A program made the translations under genes and the position numbers. Of a stretch of 64,000 bases of DNA, positions 17,224-25,374 are shown piece after piece (within the stretch, counting starts at the first letter, position 1; each line of letters opens with the position of its first letter). This stretch comes from Kribbella solani (GTDB lineage Bacteria; Actinomycetota; Actinomycetes; Propionibacteriales; Kribbellaceae), in NCBI RefSeq assembly GCF_014205295.1, contig NZ_JACHNF010000001.1:6138001-6202000 (forward strand). The letters are read 5' to 3'. A model generated the notes under the pieces. That model was not told the origin of the DNA and did no database searches. It worked only from the letters and a program-made list of their open reading frames with translations.

Positions 17224-18627
17224 TCAGTACACCTCGATGCGGTCCAGGCTGATCACTGTGCTGCCAGAGGAGGGGTTCTTGTCGCCGGTCACCCGGACGC
17301 GCAGCGAGTGCTGTCCGGGTGACAGCGTCGGAGTGGTGTACATGAGCTGTTCGCCGACGCGGATCGAGCTGTAGTAGTCGACGCGCTGCTCCGGTCCACC
17401 GTCGACTGAGATCGCAGCAATGCCGTTGCCGGTGTCAGCGACACTGAGCAGAGCAGCCTTGGTGCCAGTGAAGCTGATGGTCGCGGTGGCGTTGGTCTCG
17501 CCGCTCCAGTGGTCGTTGCCCCAGAAGCACTGGTTCCCACGGCCGGACCCCGAGCTCCAGTTACCGGTGTACGTGACCGTGCTGTCGGTGTCGTTGATCC
17601 AGTAGTTCGACGAGCCCGGGTCACCGGATGGCAGGTCCTGCGTTGCACCGGCTGCGAGCGGCCGGCCGAGGTTGGGCGTACCGTCCGCGTTCCAGCTGAT
17701 CTTCTGGACCCGCGTGGTGCGGAACGAGTACGTGTAGGTGCTGGTGTTCTTGCCGTGGTAGGCGATCCAGTCCTGAGTACCGTCCGGTGACTTGAAGAAG
17801 GAGTGGTGACCAGGCCCCCAGACGCCGGTCGCGTCGTTGCGGGAGAAGATCGGACCGGCGTGCTGCACCCAGTTGGACGCGACCATCGGGTCAGCGCCGT
17901 TCGCAATGCTCTTCATCCACAGCTGGTAGTCCGGTTTGCCGGTGTCACAGGTGGAGTACGTGAGAAACGTCCGCGTGGCGCCGTACAAAGGCGTCGGCCC
18001 CTCTCGTACCTCCGAACAGCCACCGTCCGCCGGAATGGCGGCCCGTGCACCGGTGGACGTCCACGGGTTACTCATCCGCACGATGTACAGCTGCGCCGGT
18101 CCGCCCTGCCCGCGGCCCGGACCGGTCCAGACGAAGTACTGCTGGCCGTTGACCGTGATGGGCTCACCGTCGATCGCGTACTCACCGAAGTCGGCGATCT
18201 TTGCCTTGAAGCTGTACGGCCCGAGCGGATCGTCACCGGCGGACTCGAGCACGTACATCCTGTGGTTGGCGTCCACACCGTCGGAGGCCGTGTAGTAGAT
18301 GTACCAGCGCCCACCGACGTGCCGGAACGCCGGCGCCCACATCTGTGTGTTCCGCGAGGTGTCCGAGTCCCGCCAGACCACCTGTTCGGGTTGCACCAGT
18401 AGGTTCGCCAGCGTCGGCGAGGACCAGATCCCGATCCGGTCGCCGCGGGTGGTCGCGACGTAGTACTTCCCGTTGTAGAACAGCATCGACGGATCGGCCG
18501 ACGGATTCACCGGGTTCCGGAAGGTCTGGGAGTTCACTGACTTCTCCTGGATCTCGGTTGCCGACGCGGCCGGCGCCAGTAGACCGACGAGCAGTACGGC
18601 GGCCAGGGTGGCACGGAAGAACCTCAT
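17224..18627 (-). CDS. Secreted glycoside hydrolase family 43 protein with C-terminal carbohydrate-binding domain
   Basis: 467 residues from the ATG preceded by GAGAGGT, giving a Sec signal peptide (MRFFRATLAAVLLVGLLAPA then ASA). The five-bladed GH43 domain has the expected acids: catalytic base in NPSADPSMLFYNGKYY, the modulating Asp in YAIDGEPITVNGQQYFVW and the acid Glu in EVREGPTPLYG. After about residue 310 comes a beta-sandwich domain (YWINDTDSTVTYTGNWSS through VISLDRIEVY) resembling CBM6/35-like modules. Activities in the family include arabinanase, xylosidase and arabinofuranosidase; the exact one is open. A 26-codon upstream extension lacks a start signal. Confidence 0.88.
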   Translation of the reverse strand: MRFFRATLAAVLLVGLLAPAASATEIQEKSVNSQTFRNPVNPSADPSMLFYNGKYYVATTRGDRIGIWSSPTLANLLVQPEQVVWRDSDTSRNTQMWAPAFRHVGGRWYIYYTASDGVDANHRMYVLESAGDDPLGPYSFKAKIADFGEYAIDGEPITVNGQQYFVWTGPGRGQGGPAQLYIVRMSNPWTSTGARAAIPADGGCSEVREGPTPLYGATRTFLTYSTCDTGKPDYQLWMKSIANGADPMVASNWVQHAGPIFSRNDATGVWGPGHHSFFKSPDGTQDWIAYHGKNTSTYTYSFRTTRVQKISWNADGTPNLGRPLAAGATQDLPSGDPGSSNYWINDTDSTVTYTGNWSSGSGRGNQCFWGNDHWSGETNATATISFTGTKAALLSVADTGNGIAAISVDGGPEQRVDYYSSIRVGEQLMYTTPTLSPGQHSLRVRVTGDKNPSSGSTVISLDRIEVY

Positions 18628-18671
18628 GACGCACCTCTCGCGAAACTCGGGGGCGGACGGGTCTCGTTCTC

Positions 18672-18711
18672 GGTTCTTTACCATCGTTGTAAGTCGTTGA
18701 AACAAAGAACC
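18672..18711. promoter_or_regulatory. Dyad upstream of the GH43 gene, candidate operator
   Basis: GGTTCTTT (18672-18679) and AAAGAACC (18704-18711) form a perfect 8-bp inverted repeat 24 nt apart, 45-85 bp upstream of the GH43 start. The interval includes AT-rich DNA unlike its surroundings. An operator or promoter element is inferred. Confidence 0.4.
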
Positions 18712-18715
18712 TACG

Positions 18716-18838
18716 GACCGCTGTGCGGGTGCGGCGGCGGGTACGGGTACCGGCTACGGGTGCGGCGGGTGCGGGTATCGGGTGCGGGTGCGGGTGCGGG
18801 TGTGGGTGTGGCGGTGGGGTTTGGTTTGGGGTGCGTGG
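18716..18838 (+). repeat. G-rich low-complexity tract of GGGTGC/GGGTAC units
   Basis: About 120 nt made largely of imperfect GGGTGC, GGGTAC and GGGTGT hexamers, almost free of C-runs on the plus strand. Many runs of three or more G within short spacing make G-quadruplex formation possible. It lies between the GH43 promoter region and the 3' end of the small gene at 18841, and encodes nothing recognisable. Confidence 0.7.
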
Positions 18839-18840
18839 TG

Positions 18841-19050
18841 TCAGCGTTGCTGGTGCCGTTGCTGCCTCTCCACGGCTTTGCCGAGATCCTTCTGCGCCCG
18901 CGCGATGTTCTTGTCAGCGGTCTTGAACGCGTCGTGCACACCGGGCATCCGACCGAGCTCCTGGCTGATGGCCTTCTTGTTGTTGATCTCGTCAACAACC
19001 CGCTGCGCCGCCGCGTCGATAGCTGCTTGCAACTTTTCCTCTCGGGACAT
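18841..19050 (-). CDS. Small charged helical protein of unknown function (69 residues)
   Basis: Starts MSREEKLQAAIDAAAQRVVD from an ATG with a good ribosome site (AGGAAAGGAAA region 6-14 nt upstream). The whole chain is predicted helical, rich in Lys, Ala, Gln and Glu, with heptad-like spacing (DAFKTADKNIARAQKDLGKA) ending RQQRHQQR. A coiled-coil, possibly nucleic-acid-associated, protein is a guess; no family is recognised. Confidence 0.65.
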   Translation of the reverse strand: MSREEKLQAAIDAAAQRVVDEINNKKAISQELGRMPGVHDAFKTADKNIARAQKDLGKAVERQQRHQQR

Positions 19051-19178
19051 GCAGGTTTCCTTTCCTGAACTGAGCTCCTGATACCGCTGCGACGACAGTG
19101 TGCGACCAGCAGTTCCACTTCGCGGAGCTATTCGACCTCCGTCGAAACCCAGTCCGAGGCAAGCTGTAACAGAACGTC

Positions 19179-19238
19179 ATGGTGTCTGGGTACGCCGTGC
19201 ATCTTGACCGTGACGGGGATGGTGTCGCCTGCGAGTAA
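19179..19238 (+). pseudogene. Remnant of an Excalibur calcium-binding domain
   Basis: The plus-strand frame ending in TAA at 19236-19238 reads GYAVHLDRDGDGVACE, which closely matches the C-terminal DxDxDGxxCE signature of Excalibur domains of secreted actinobacterial proteins. Only 22 codons are open, because an in-frame TAA lies just before (19167-19169) and no signal peptide or upstream half is visible. It is interpreted as the tail of a decayed gene. Confidence 0.55.
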
Positions 19239-19261
19239 CCGGCTAGATCCGCAGAGTTTCC

Positions 19262-19332
19262 TGTGGATAACGTGCCTCAACTGTGGATATGTCGGCCATA
19301 GCTGTGCACAACCGGGAGATTTCTGTGGATAA
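19262..19332. promoter_or_regulatory. Cluster of DnaA-box-like sites
   Basis: TGTGGATAA, the reverse complement of the consensus DnaA box TTATCCACA, occurs exactly at 19262-19270 and 19324-19332. TGTGGATAT (one mismatch) lies at 19282-19290 and TGTGCACAA (two mismatches) at 19303-19311. Spacing is about 20 nt throughout and all are in the same orientation. No dnaA, dnaN or other replication gene is nearby. Confidence 0.5.
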
Positions 19333-19534
19333 GGCACTAAATGGCAGTGCTGATGCACGTGCAGTCCGGCAGGTGAGAGAACGGTTGCCGGAGTGGGTTG
19401 CCGGTGCTGAGATAAGTGGCCGTGCGCCGGTTGAAACTTTACGAAGATTTGTTCGTGACATTCGGCGCGCCAGGTCGTTGATCCGTCAGGCAGTCGCGAT
19501 CAGCGGATCGCTGGGGAATCCGGAGGGCTCGCTC

Positions 19535-19768
19535 GTGCACAAGTTCAACCCGCCACCTGAGTGGCCTGAGCCACCCAGCGCGAGCTGGCGCCCGCCGCTC
19601 GGCTGGGAACCCGACCCGGCCTGGCCGAAGGCGCCGGCCGGCTGGGGCTTCTGGACCAACCGCAACGGCCGCCCGACCAGCGGCCCGATCGGAGCGTACG
19701 GCGCCGTCGACGCCGGCCGTCTCGAGCTGGCCACCGTCGACCCGGCCCTGGTGCTGATGCACTCCTGA
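19535..19768 (+). CDS. Small Pro/Trp-rich protein of unknown function
   Basis: A GTG at 19535 is preceded by GGAGGG at 7 nt and opens 77 codons: HKFNPPPEWPEPPSASWRPP followed by GWEPDPAWPKAPAGWGFWTN and a tail ending VDPALVLMHS. Repeated P-x-W and PP-x-W spacing resembles the Pro/Trp repeats in N-terminal regions of actinobacterial membrane proteins, but no membrane helix follows here. The frame is open back to a GTG at 19283, which would add 84 residues (MDMSAIAVHNREISVDKALN), but that start lacks a ribosome site and overlaps the DnaA-like boxes. Confidence 0.55.
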   Translation: MHKFNPPPEWPEPPSASWRPPLGWEPDPAWPKAPAGWGFWTNRNGRPTSGPIGAYGAVDAGRLELATVDPALVLMHS

Positions 19769-19868
19769 CCTTCCCGAACCCCTCGGCTCCCGCGCGCTCC
19801 CCCAGCGCCGGGAGTCTTCCCATTCCCCCGCCCCTACCGCCCCCGCCCCGGCGCGTTGCGCCCGCACG

Positions 19869-19962
19869 CCCCAAACTGGTTTGGGGCATCCAACTGCCCA
19901 TTCCGGGGGTACAACGCTCCCCGATCCACGTGCGGAGCCGCCCCAAACTGGTTTGGGGCGGC
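19869..19962. repeat. Intergenic pair of palindromes, CCAAAC-TG-GTTTGG family
   Basis: Copy 1 at 19869-19886 is CCCCAAACTGGTTTGGGG (8-bp arms, TG centre). Copy 2 at 19937-19962 has the same core with perfect 12-bp arms GCCGCCCCAAAC / GTTTGGGGCGGC around TG. The centres are 72 nt apart. They lie between the small protein ending at 19768 and the sugar-kinase operon, with no gene between. Compare the pairs at 5433-5500 and 26861-26936. Confidence 0.85.
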
Positions 19963-20033
19963 CAGTGGCTACCTGGTTTCTGATCGGCTTGGCCGTCTTC
20001 GGCCACCCGATGGTGCACTCTTACCGTCTTCTG

Positions 20034-20060
20034 GTGTTATGTTACCAATGTAGATAACAC
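20034..20060. promoter_or_regulatory. Inverted repeat, candidate DeoR-type operator
   Basis: GTGTTAT (20034-20040) and ATAACAC (20054-20060) are exact complements with a 13-nt gap, ending 18 nt before the GTG of the first kinase gene. TGTTA-type half-sites are common for DeoR/GlpR regulators, and a DeoR regulator is the third gene of the operon, so autoregulation is a reasonable inference. Confidence 0.55.
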
Positions 20061-20078
20061 TCACCTCGGAGGCGCCTC

Positions 20079-21434
20079 GTGGCCTGGATCGGTCTCGACC
20101 TCGGCACGCAAAGTGTGCGGGCCGTCCTGGCCGATGCCAAGGGCGCTGTTCTGGCCCGTGCAACACGTCCGCTCACCGGCCGGCGGGACGGCGTACGCCA
20201 CGAACAGAACCCCCAGGACTGGCTCGACGCCGTCGACGCCGTCCTGGCCGAGGTGACCCTGGCGAGGCCGGAAGGCATCGCGATCTGCTCCACGTCCGGC
20301 ACCTTCCTGCTGACCGACCGCGCCGGCCGCCCGGTCACGCCCGCGTTGATGTACGACGACGCCCGCGCCGCCGCCCGTCGCGACCAGATCGTGGACGCCG
20401 ACCCGGATCGCTGGTCCACCAGCATGCAACCGACCTGGGCGCTTCCGAAGATCCTCGAACTCGTCGCGGACGGGTACGACCTCGCGGACCACCGCGTCGT
20501 ACACAGTGCCGACTTCGTCGCGGCGCATCTCGTCGGCCACCCGGTCGCGACCGACACCAGTCACGCGCTCAAGACCGGCTACGACCTGAACGCCGAGGCC
20601 TGGCCGGCGGCATTCGACAAGCTCGGCCTGCCCCTGACCGCCTTCCCAGAGGTCGTCCGACCGGGCGCCGAGCTCGGCCGGACCCCCGACGGAGTCCCGG
20701 TCCGGGCAGGCATGACCGACGGCTGCGCCGCCCAGATCGCGGCCGGCGCGCTCGCTCCCGGTGCCTGGAACTCCGTCCTCGGCACCACCCTCGTCCTCAA
20801 GGGCGTCAGCAACGAGCTGCTCACCGACCCGACCGGCGCCGTCTACAGCCACCGGCACCCCGATGGCGGCTGGCTGCCCGGCGGCGCGTCCAGTACCGGC
20901 GCCGGCGTGCTCACCGAGCTCCTCCCCGGCGCCGATCTGGCTGCCCTCGACCGCGCCGCCCGCGCGAACGGACCGGTCGACGCGGTGAGCTACCCGCTGA
21001 CCAAAACCGGTGAGCGTTTCCCCTTCGTCGCGCCCCAGGCCGGGCGCTTCACCCTCGGCTCCACCCCCGACGATCTGCACGTGTACACGGCCGTACTGCA
21101 AGGAGTCGCCTTCATCGAGCGACTCGCCTTCGAACACCTGGAAACGCTCGGCGCGGACCCGGTCCGCTCGGTGTCACTCACCGGCGGCGCCACGCGCGGG
21201 GGGTACTGGAACCAGCTCCGCGCCGACGTCCTCGGCGTACCCGTCGAGCTTCCAGCCGTCCCGGACCCGGCGTACGGCATGGCGGTCCTCGCCGCGTCCG
21301 GCGGAACCGACCTCACCGGTACGGCGCGGCGAATGGTCCGCGTCGATCACGTCCTCGAACCACGCGGCAACCGGCTCGACGACCTGTACGGCGACTTCGT
21401 CGCGGAGCTCGACCACCGGGGGTACCGGGCATGA
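20079..21434 (+). CDS. FGGY-family carbohydrate kinase, xylulokinase-like
   Basis: 451 residues from a GTG 7 nt after GGAGG. FGGY fold markers: ATP phosphate loop IGLDLGTQSVRAVLAD, the active-site Asp in VRAGMTDGCAAQIAAGAL, GAWNSVLGTTLVLKG, and the C-terminal signature VSLTGGATRGGYWNQLRADVLG. Such enzymes phosphorylate ketoses, alditols or similar polyols in the cytoplasm. It heads a five-gene run that contains a second FGGY kinase, which suggests the operon handles more than one phosphorylatable polyol; the substrate is not identifiable. Confidence 0.85.
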   Translation: MAWIGLDLGTQSVRAVLADAKGAVLARATRPLTGRRDGVRHEQNPQDWLDAVDAVLAEVTLARPEGIAICSTSGTFLLTDRAGRPVTPALMYDDARAAARRDQIVDADPDRWSTSMQPTWALPKILELVADGYDLADHRVVHSADFVAAHLVGHPVATDTSHALKTGYDLNAEAWPAAFDKLGLPLTAFPEVVRPGAELGRTPDGVPVRAGMTDGCAAQIAAGALAPGAWNSVLGTTLVLKGVSNELLTDPTGAVYSHRHPDGGWLPGGASSTGAGVLTELLPGADLAALDRAARANGPVDAVSYPLTKTGERFPFVAPQAGRFTLGSTPDDLHVYTAVLQGVAFIERLAFEHLETLGADPVRSVSLTGGATRGGYWNQLRADVLGVPVELPAVPDPAYGMAVLAASGGTDLTGTARRMVRVDHVLEPRGNRLDDLYGDFVAELDHRGYRA

Positions 21435-22048
21435 GAACCACGATCGTGCTGGCTCGGCACGGCCGGACCGAATGGCATCACGGCAACCGGTACACGGGTT
21501 CCACCGACTTGCCGATCGACGACGTCGGCGTACGCCAGGCGGAGCAGCTGAAGGACTGGGCGACCGACTACGCGCCGGACGCGCTGTGGGCGTCGCCGAT
21601 GCTCCGCGCCCGCCAGACCATCACCCCGACCGCGGAACTGCTCGGCCTGACGCCGACGCTGGACGCGCGGCTGCGCGAGGTCGACTTCGGCTCCGCCGAG
21701 GGCAAGATGCTCAGCGAACTGCCGCCCGCGGTGGCCAAGGCGTTCCAGCTCGACCCGGTCCGCGACCACCTGCCGGGTGGCGAGGACCCGGTCGCCGCGG
21801 CCGACCGGGTACGCCAGGTGTTCGACGAAATCGGGCAGCGGCACCAGGGCCAGAAGGTCCTCGTCGTCGCGCACAACACGCTCATCCGGCTGCTCGTGTG
21901 CAGGGTGCTCGGGCTGCGGCTGAACGACTACCGCAGACTGCTACCTGCGCTCGGTCCCGCGGCGCTGGTGCGTTTCCGGTGGCAGGACGGCACAGTGGGT
22001 CTCGAGGCGTACAACGTTCCTCCGCTACGTTTGGAGACCCTGACATGA
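21431..22048 (+). CDS. Histidine phosphatase family protein
   Basis: 205 residues with the phosphoglycerate-mutase-like catalytic motif LARHGRTEW (phospho-His in RHG), the middle segment ASPMLRARQTITPT with its conserved Arg, LREVDFGSAEGK, and the second catalytic His in VLVVAHNTLIRLL. Likely a small-molecule phosphatase acting on a sugar phosphate of the pathway. It starts in the stop of the kinase gene and its stop overlaps the regulator start. Confidence 0.88.
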   Translation: MRTTIVLARHGRTEWHHGNRYTGSTDLPIDDVGVRQAEQLKDWATDYAPDALWASPMLRARQTITPTAELLGLTPTLDARLREVDFGSAEGKMLSELPPAVAKAFQLDPVRDHLPGGEDPVAAADRVRQVFDEIGQRHQGQKVLVVAHNTLIRLLVCRVLGLRLNDYRRLLPALGPAALVRFRWQDGTVGLEAYNVPPLRLETLT

Positions 22049-22845
22049 CAACGGATGTCGACGGCGACACCACCGAACTGAGCCGCCCGGCGCGCCGGCA
22101 GGCCGAGATCGCGGCGTACGTCGTGAAGCACGGCTCGGTCTCGGCCAACGACCTGGTCGAGGCGTTCGGCGTCAGCGTGATGACGGTGCATCGCGACCTG
22201 GACGAGCTCGAACGGCAGGGTGTCGTCCGCAAGTACCGCGGTGGGGTCAGCGCGCAGCCGACGAGTGTGTTCGAGAGCAATGTGGCGTACCGGCTGAACA
22301 CCGCGCAGGCGGAGAAGACCGCGATCGCCCGGCAGGCGCGGACGATGATCGAGCCGGGGATGTCGGTGATGCTCGACGACTCGACCAGCGCGCTGGCCCT
22401 GGTCGACCTGATCGAGGACATCACTCCGTTGACGGTGGCAACGAACTTCCTGCCCGCGATCAGCCGGCTCGCGGAGCTCCGCGACATCACCCTGCTGGCA
22501 CTCGGCGGGATCTACTCGGCGACGCACGACTCGTTCGGCGGGATGCCGTGCGCGGAGGCCGTCGAGGCGCTGCACACCGACCTGCTGTTCTGCTCGGTCT
22601 CGGCGGTGTCGTCGACGCACGCGTTCCATCAGGAGGAGGAGATCGTCCTGGTGAAACGGGCGATGCTGCGCTCGGCGCGGACCAAGGTGCTGCTGGTCGA
22701 CCACGGCAAGCTGCAGCGTACGGCCCTGCACCGGCTCGCGCCGCTGACCGGCTTCGACGTCGTGATCGTCGACGAGAAGACCCCGAAGGACCTGCTCGAA
22801 CCACTACGCGACAACGGCGTGACCGTGGCGGTCGCGCCGCTCTAG
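22045..22845 (+). CDS. DeoR-family transcriptional regulator
   Basis: 266 residues from the ATG that overlaps the phosphatase stop. The N-terminal helix-turn-helix is diagnostic (GSVSANDLVEAFGVSVMTVH then RDLDELERQGVVRKYRGG). The C-terminal sugar-phosphate-sensing domain has MLDDSTSALALVDLI, the variant of the family's D-x-G-x-T loop, and VLLVDHGKL near the end. Family members usually repress an adjacent sugar operon and are released by a phosphorylated sugar. The dyad at 20034-20060 is the likely target. Confidence 0.9.
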   Translation: MTTDVDGDTTELSRPARRQAEIAAYVVKHGSVSANDLVEAFGVSVMTVHRDLDELERQGVVRKYRGGVSAQPTSVFESNVAYRLNTAQAEKTAIARQARTMIEPGMSVMLDDSTSALALVDLIEDITPLTVATNFLPAISRLAELRDITLLALGGIYSATHDSFGGMPCAEAVEALHTDLLFCSVSAVSSTHAFHQEEEIVLVKRAMLRSARTKVLLVDHGKLQRTALHRLAPLTGFDVVIVDEKTPKDLLEPLRDNGVTVAVAPL

Positions 22846-22876
22846 TCCTGAGTCGGAAGACCGGGAAGGGGAGGGT

Positions 22877-24337
22877 ATGGACGTCGGAGTTGACGTCGGC
22901 ACCACCGTCACCAAAGCCGTCGCGTTCGACGACGCCGGCCGCCCGGTCGCCGTCGCCTCCCGGCCGACCCGGCTGATCCACCGCGGCCCGGGCCGGTTCG
23001 AGCACGAGACCGCCGAAGTCGTTGCCTCGGTCAACGAGGTGGTGGGTGAGCTGGCGGCGCTGGCCGGATCGCGGCCGGGCGTTCTCGCGATCACGGCCCA
23101 GGGCGACGGTCTGTGGCTGGTCGACTCCGACGGCGCGCCGGTACGGCCGGCGATCTCCTGGCTGGATGCGCGGAGCAGCGCGATCCTCGAGCGGTGGACC
23201 GCGGCCGGCATCGCCGAAAAAGTGTTTCGGCGGTCGGGCAATCGGATGTTCCCCGGTGCCTCGGGTCCGCTGCTGGCGGCCGTGCTCGCGGAAGAACCTG
23301 ACGTGATCGCACGTGCGGGTACGGCCGCGTACTGCAAGGACGTGGTGATGCAGCAGCTCACCGGCGTACGCGCGACCGATGTGTCGGACGGGTCGGCGCC
23401 ATTCCTCGACCCGCGGCGGAACGCGTACGACGACGAGGTCCTGGACGCGACTGGTCTGACCGAGCTGCGGCACCTGCTCGCGCCGGTCGAGGCGGCCGGG
23501 CCGGTGGGGGAGTTGCGCGACGACTCGACCGGGATGGCGCGCGGCACGCGAGTTTCCGCCGGTCCGTACGACCTGCCGGCCGCGGCCGCCGGCGCCGGGG
23601 TGACCGAGCCCGGCGATGCGCTACTGACGGTCGGGACGACGTTGGCCTGCCAGGTCGTCACCCGTGAGCTCCCGGTCGACGGCGAGCCGGCCGGTCTGTT
23701 CCTCGGCACGTGGACGCCCGGCGTCTGGCTGCGCGCGATGCCGGCCATGGTCGGTACGGCGGCGCTTGATCGCGTACTCGCACTTGTTGGGGCGACCACC
23801 GATCAGTTGCCATCGTTGCTCGCGGACAGTCCACCGGGCGCGCAAGGCGTGACCGTACTGCCGTACCTGTCCGAGGCCGGTGAACGCGCGCCGTTCGTCG
23901 ACACCCGCGCCCGCGGCACGATCGACGGCGTTTCTTTGTCGACCACCTCCGCTGATCTGATCCGCGCGACCTGCGAAGGCATCGCGTACGCCGCCCGGCA
24001 TTGTCTGGAAGCAGCCGGCTGGACGGGTCGCGTGACGGTGTGCGGCGGTGGCGCGCGGAGCAGCGAGTGGACGCAGATCCTCGCGGACGTACTGAACGCT
24101 CCGCTGCACACCGCCGAGGCCGAGCAGGTCGCGGCGCGCGGCGCGGTGATCTGCGCCCGCCGAGCCGTCGACCCCGACAGCGTCGGCCCGGATTGGATCG
24201 CGGACACCCGCCAGATCGACCCGGGCCCGAGCCGAACCGCGTTCTACGCCGAGGGATACGCCCACTACCTGCGCCGGATCGAGGCGGCCCGCCCGCGCTG
24301 GTCCGACCCAGCACCTACCTTCCCAGGAGTTCGATGA
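22877..24337 (+). CDS. FGGY-family carbohydrate kinase
   Basis: 486 residues from an ATG preceded by GGGGAGGG. Contains MDVGVDVGTTVTKAVAFDDA, ITAQGDGLWLVDSDG, the catalytic region AAAAGAGVTEPGDALLTVGT, VLPYLSEAGERAPFVD and VTVCGGGARSSEWTQILADV. The segment around GDGLWLVD and ISWLDAR resembles erythritol/xylulose-type kinases more than glycerol kinases, but the substrate is not certain. It is the fourth gene of the operon and overlaps the dehydrogenase start. Confidence 0.85.
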   Translation: MDVGVDVGTTVTKAVAFDDAGRPVAVASRPTRLIHRGPGRFEHETAEVVASVNEVVGELAALAGSRPGVLAITAQGDGLWLVDSDGAPVRPAISWLDARSSAILERWTAAGIAEKVFRRSGNRMFPGASGPLLAAVLAEEPDVIARAGTAAYCKDVVMQQLTGVRATDVSDGSAPFLDPRRNAYDDEVLDATGLTELRHLLAPVEAAGPVGELRDDSTGMARGTRVSAGPYDLPAAAAGAGVTEPGDALLTVGTTLACQVVTRELPVDGEPAGLFLGTWTPGVWLRAMPAMVGTAALDRVLALVGATTDQLPSLLADSPPGAQGVTVLPYLSEAGERAPFVDTRARGTIDGVSLSTTSADLIRATCEGIAYAARHCLEAAGWTGRVTVCGGGARSSEWTQILADVLNAPLHTAEAEQVAARGAVICARRAVDPDSVGPDWIADTRQIDPGPSRTAFYAEGYAHYLRRIEAARPRWSDPAPTFPGVR

Positions 24338-25353
24338 GAACCGTCAAGACCCTGCTCGCCGGAGACCACTTCGTCCGCAACGACCTGCTCGCTTCGGCGC
24401 TCGCGACGATTCCGGACGTGGCGTTCGACTTCCGTGAGGTAACGCTGCCGTGGCCGCTGGCGCCGTATGGGCGGGTGGCCGAGGTGGACGAGGCGAGCGA
24501 CGTCGAGGACCAGCTGATCGAAGCGCTGAACGGAGTGGAGCTCGCGGTCACCCAGATGGGGCCGTTCACCGAGCGCGTACTGAATGCCGCGCCTGACCTT
24601 CGCTACCTGGTCGTCTGCCGCGGCGGACCGGTCAACGTGAACGTTGCCGCCGCCAACAAACGCGGTGTCGCCGTCGCATCCACGCCGGGACGTAACGCGG
24701 TGGCCGCGGCGGAACACGCGGTCGCCCTGATGATGGGTGCCCTGCGCAACATTCCGCGGCTGCAGCGTACGTTGGAGCAAGGGGAGTGGCGCTCGGACCT
24801 TTACGCGTACGACGAATGCGGTGTCGAACTCGATGGGTCGACAGTCGGCCTGATCGGGTACGGGGCGATCGGTCAGCGGGTCGCCCGCGTACTGCTCGCC
24901 TTCGGGGCGCACGTGCTGGTGTCCGATCCGTTCGTACGTGAAGCGCCGGACGGGATCGAGCTGGTCGCACTGGACGACCTGCTGCGCCGGTCCGAAGTCG
25001 TCAGCCTGCACGCTCGGCTGACCGACCAGACGCGCGGCATGATCGGCGCCGAGCAGATCGCCGCGATGCCGCGCGGCACCGTACTCGTCAACACCGCGCG
25101 GGGCGGCCTGCTCGACTACGACGCGACCGTCGACGCGCTCGAGTCCGGGCAGCTGGGCGCGGCTGCCTTCGACGTGTTCCCAGCCGAGCCGGTACCGGCC
25201 GGGTCGCGGCTCCTGACCGCGCCGAACATCGTGATGACCCCGCACCTGGCCGGCGCCACCCGGCAGACCGCGCATCGGGCCGGCTCGATCGCGGCCGAGG
25301 CGGTCGCGGCGTTCCTGAGTGGGAAGGACCCGGTAGGACTGGTCTCGGCGTAG
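24334..25353 (+). CDS. D-isomer-specific 2-hydroxyacid dehydrogenase
   Basis: 339 residues from the ATG overlapping the kinase stop, with AGGAG 4 nt upstream. The Rossmann dinucleotide motif is VGLIGYGAIGQRVARVL. Catalytic Arg, Glu and His lie in LVNTARGGLLDYDATVDAL, AAAFDVFPAEPV and MTPHLAGATRQ. It would oxidise a hydroxyacid or reduce an oxoacid with NAD(P)H, for example a sugar-acid phosphate made in this pathway. No lipid or membrane part. Confidence 0.9.
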   Translation: MRTVKTLLAGDHFVRNDLLASALATIPDVAFDFREVTLPWPLAPYGRVAEVDEASDVEDQLIEALNGVELAVTQMGPFTERVLNAAPDLRYLVVCRGGPVNVNVAAANKRGVAVASTPGRNAVAAAEHAVALMMGALRNIPRLQRTLEQGEWRSDLYAYDECGVELDGSTVGLIGYGAIGQRVARVLLAFGAHVLVSDPFVREAPDGIELVALDDLLRRSEVVSLHARLTDQTRGMIGAEQIAAMPRGTVLVNTARGGLLDYDATVDALESGQLGAAAFDVFPAEPVPAGSRLLTAPNIVMTPHLAGATRQTAHRAGSIAAEAVAAFLSGKDPVGLVSA

Positions 25354-25374
25354 CCGGGGCACTGGACCCAAGTT

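Noticed and set aside
19262..19332. DnaA-like boxes as the chromosomal origin
   Set aside because: There is no dnaA, dnaN, rpmH or parAB gene nearby and no AT-rich unwinding region; only a titration site or remnant origin remains possible.
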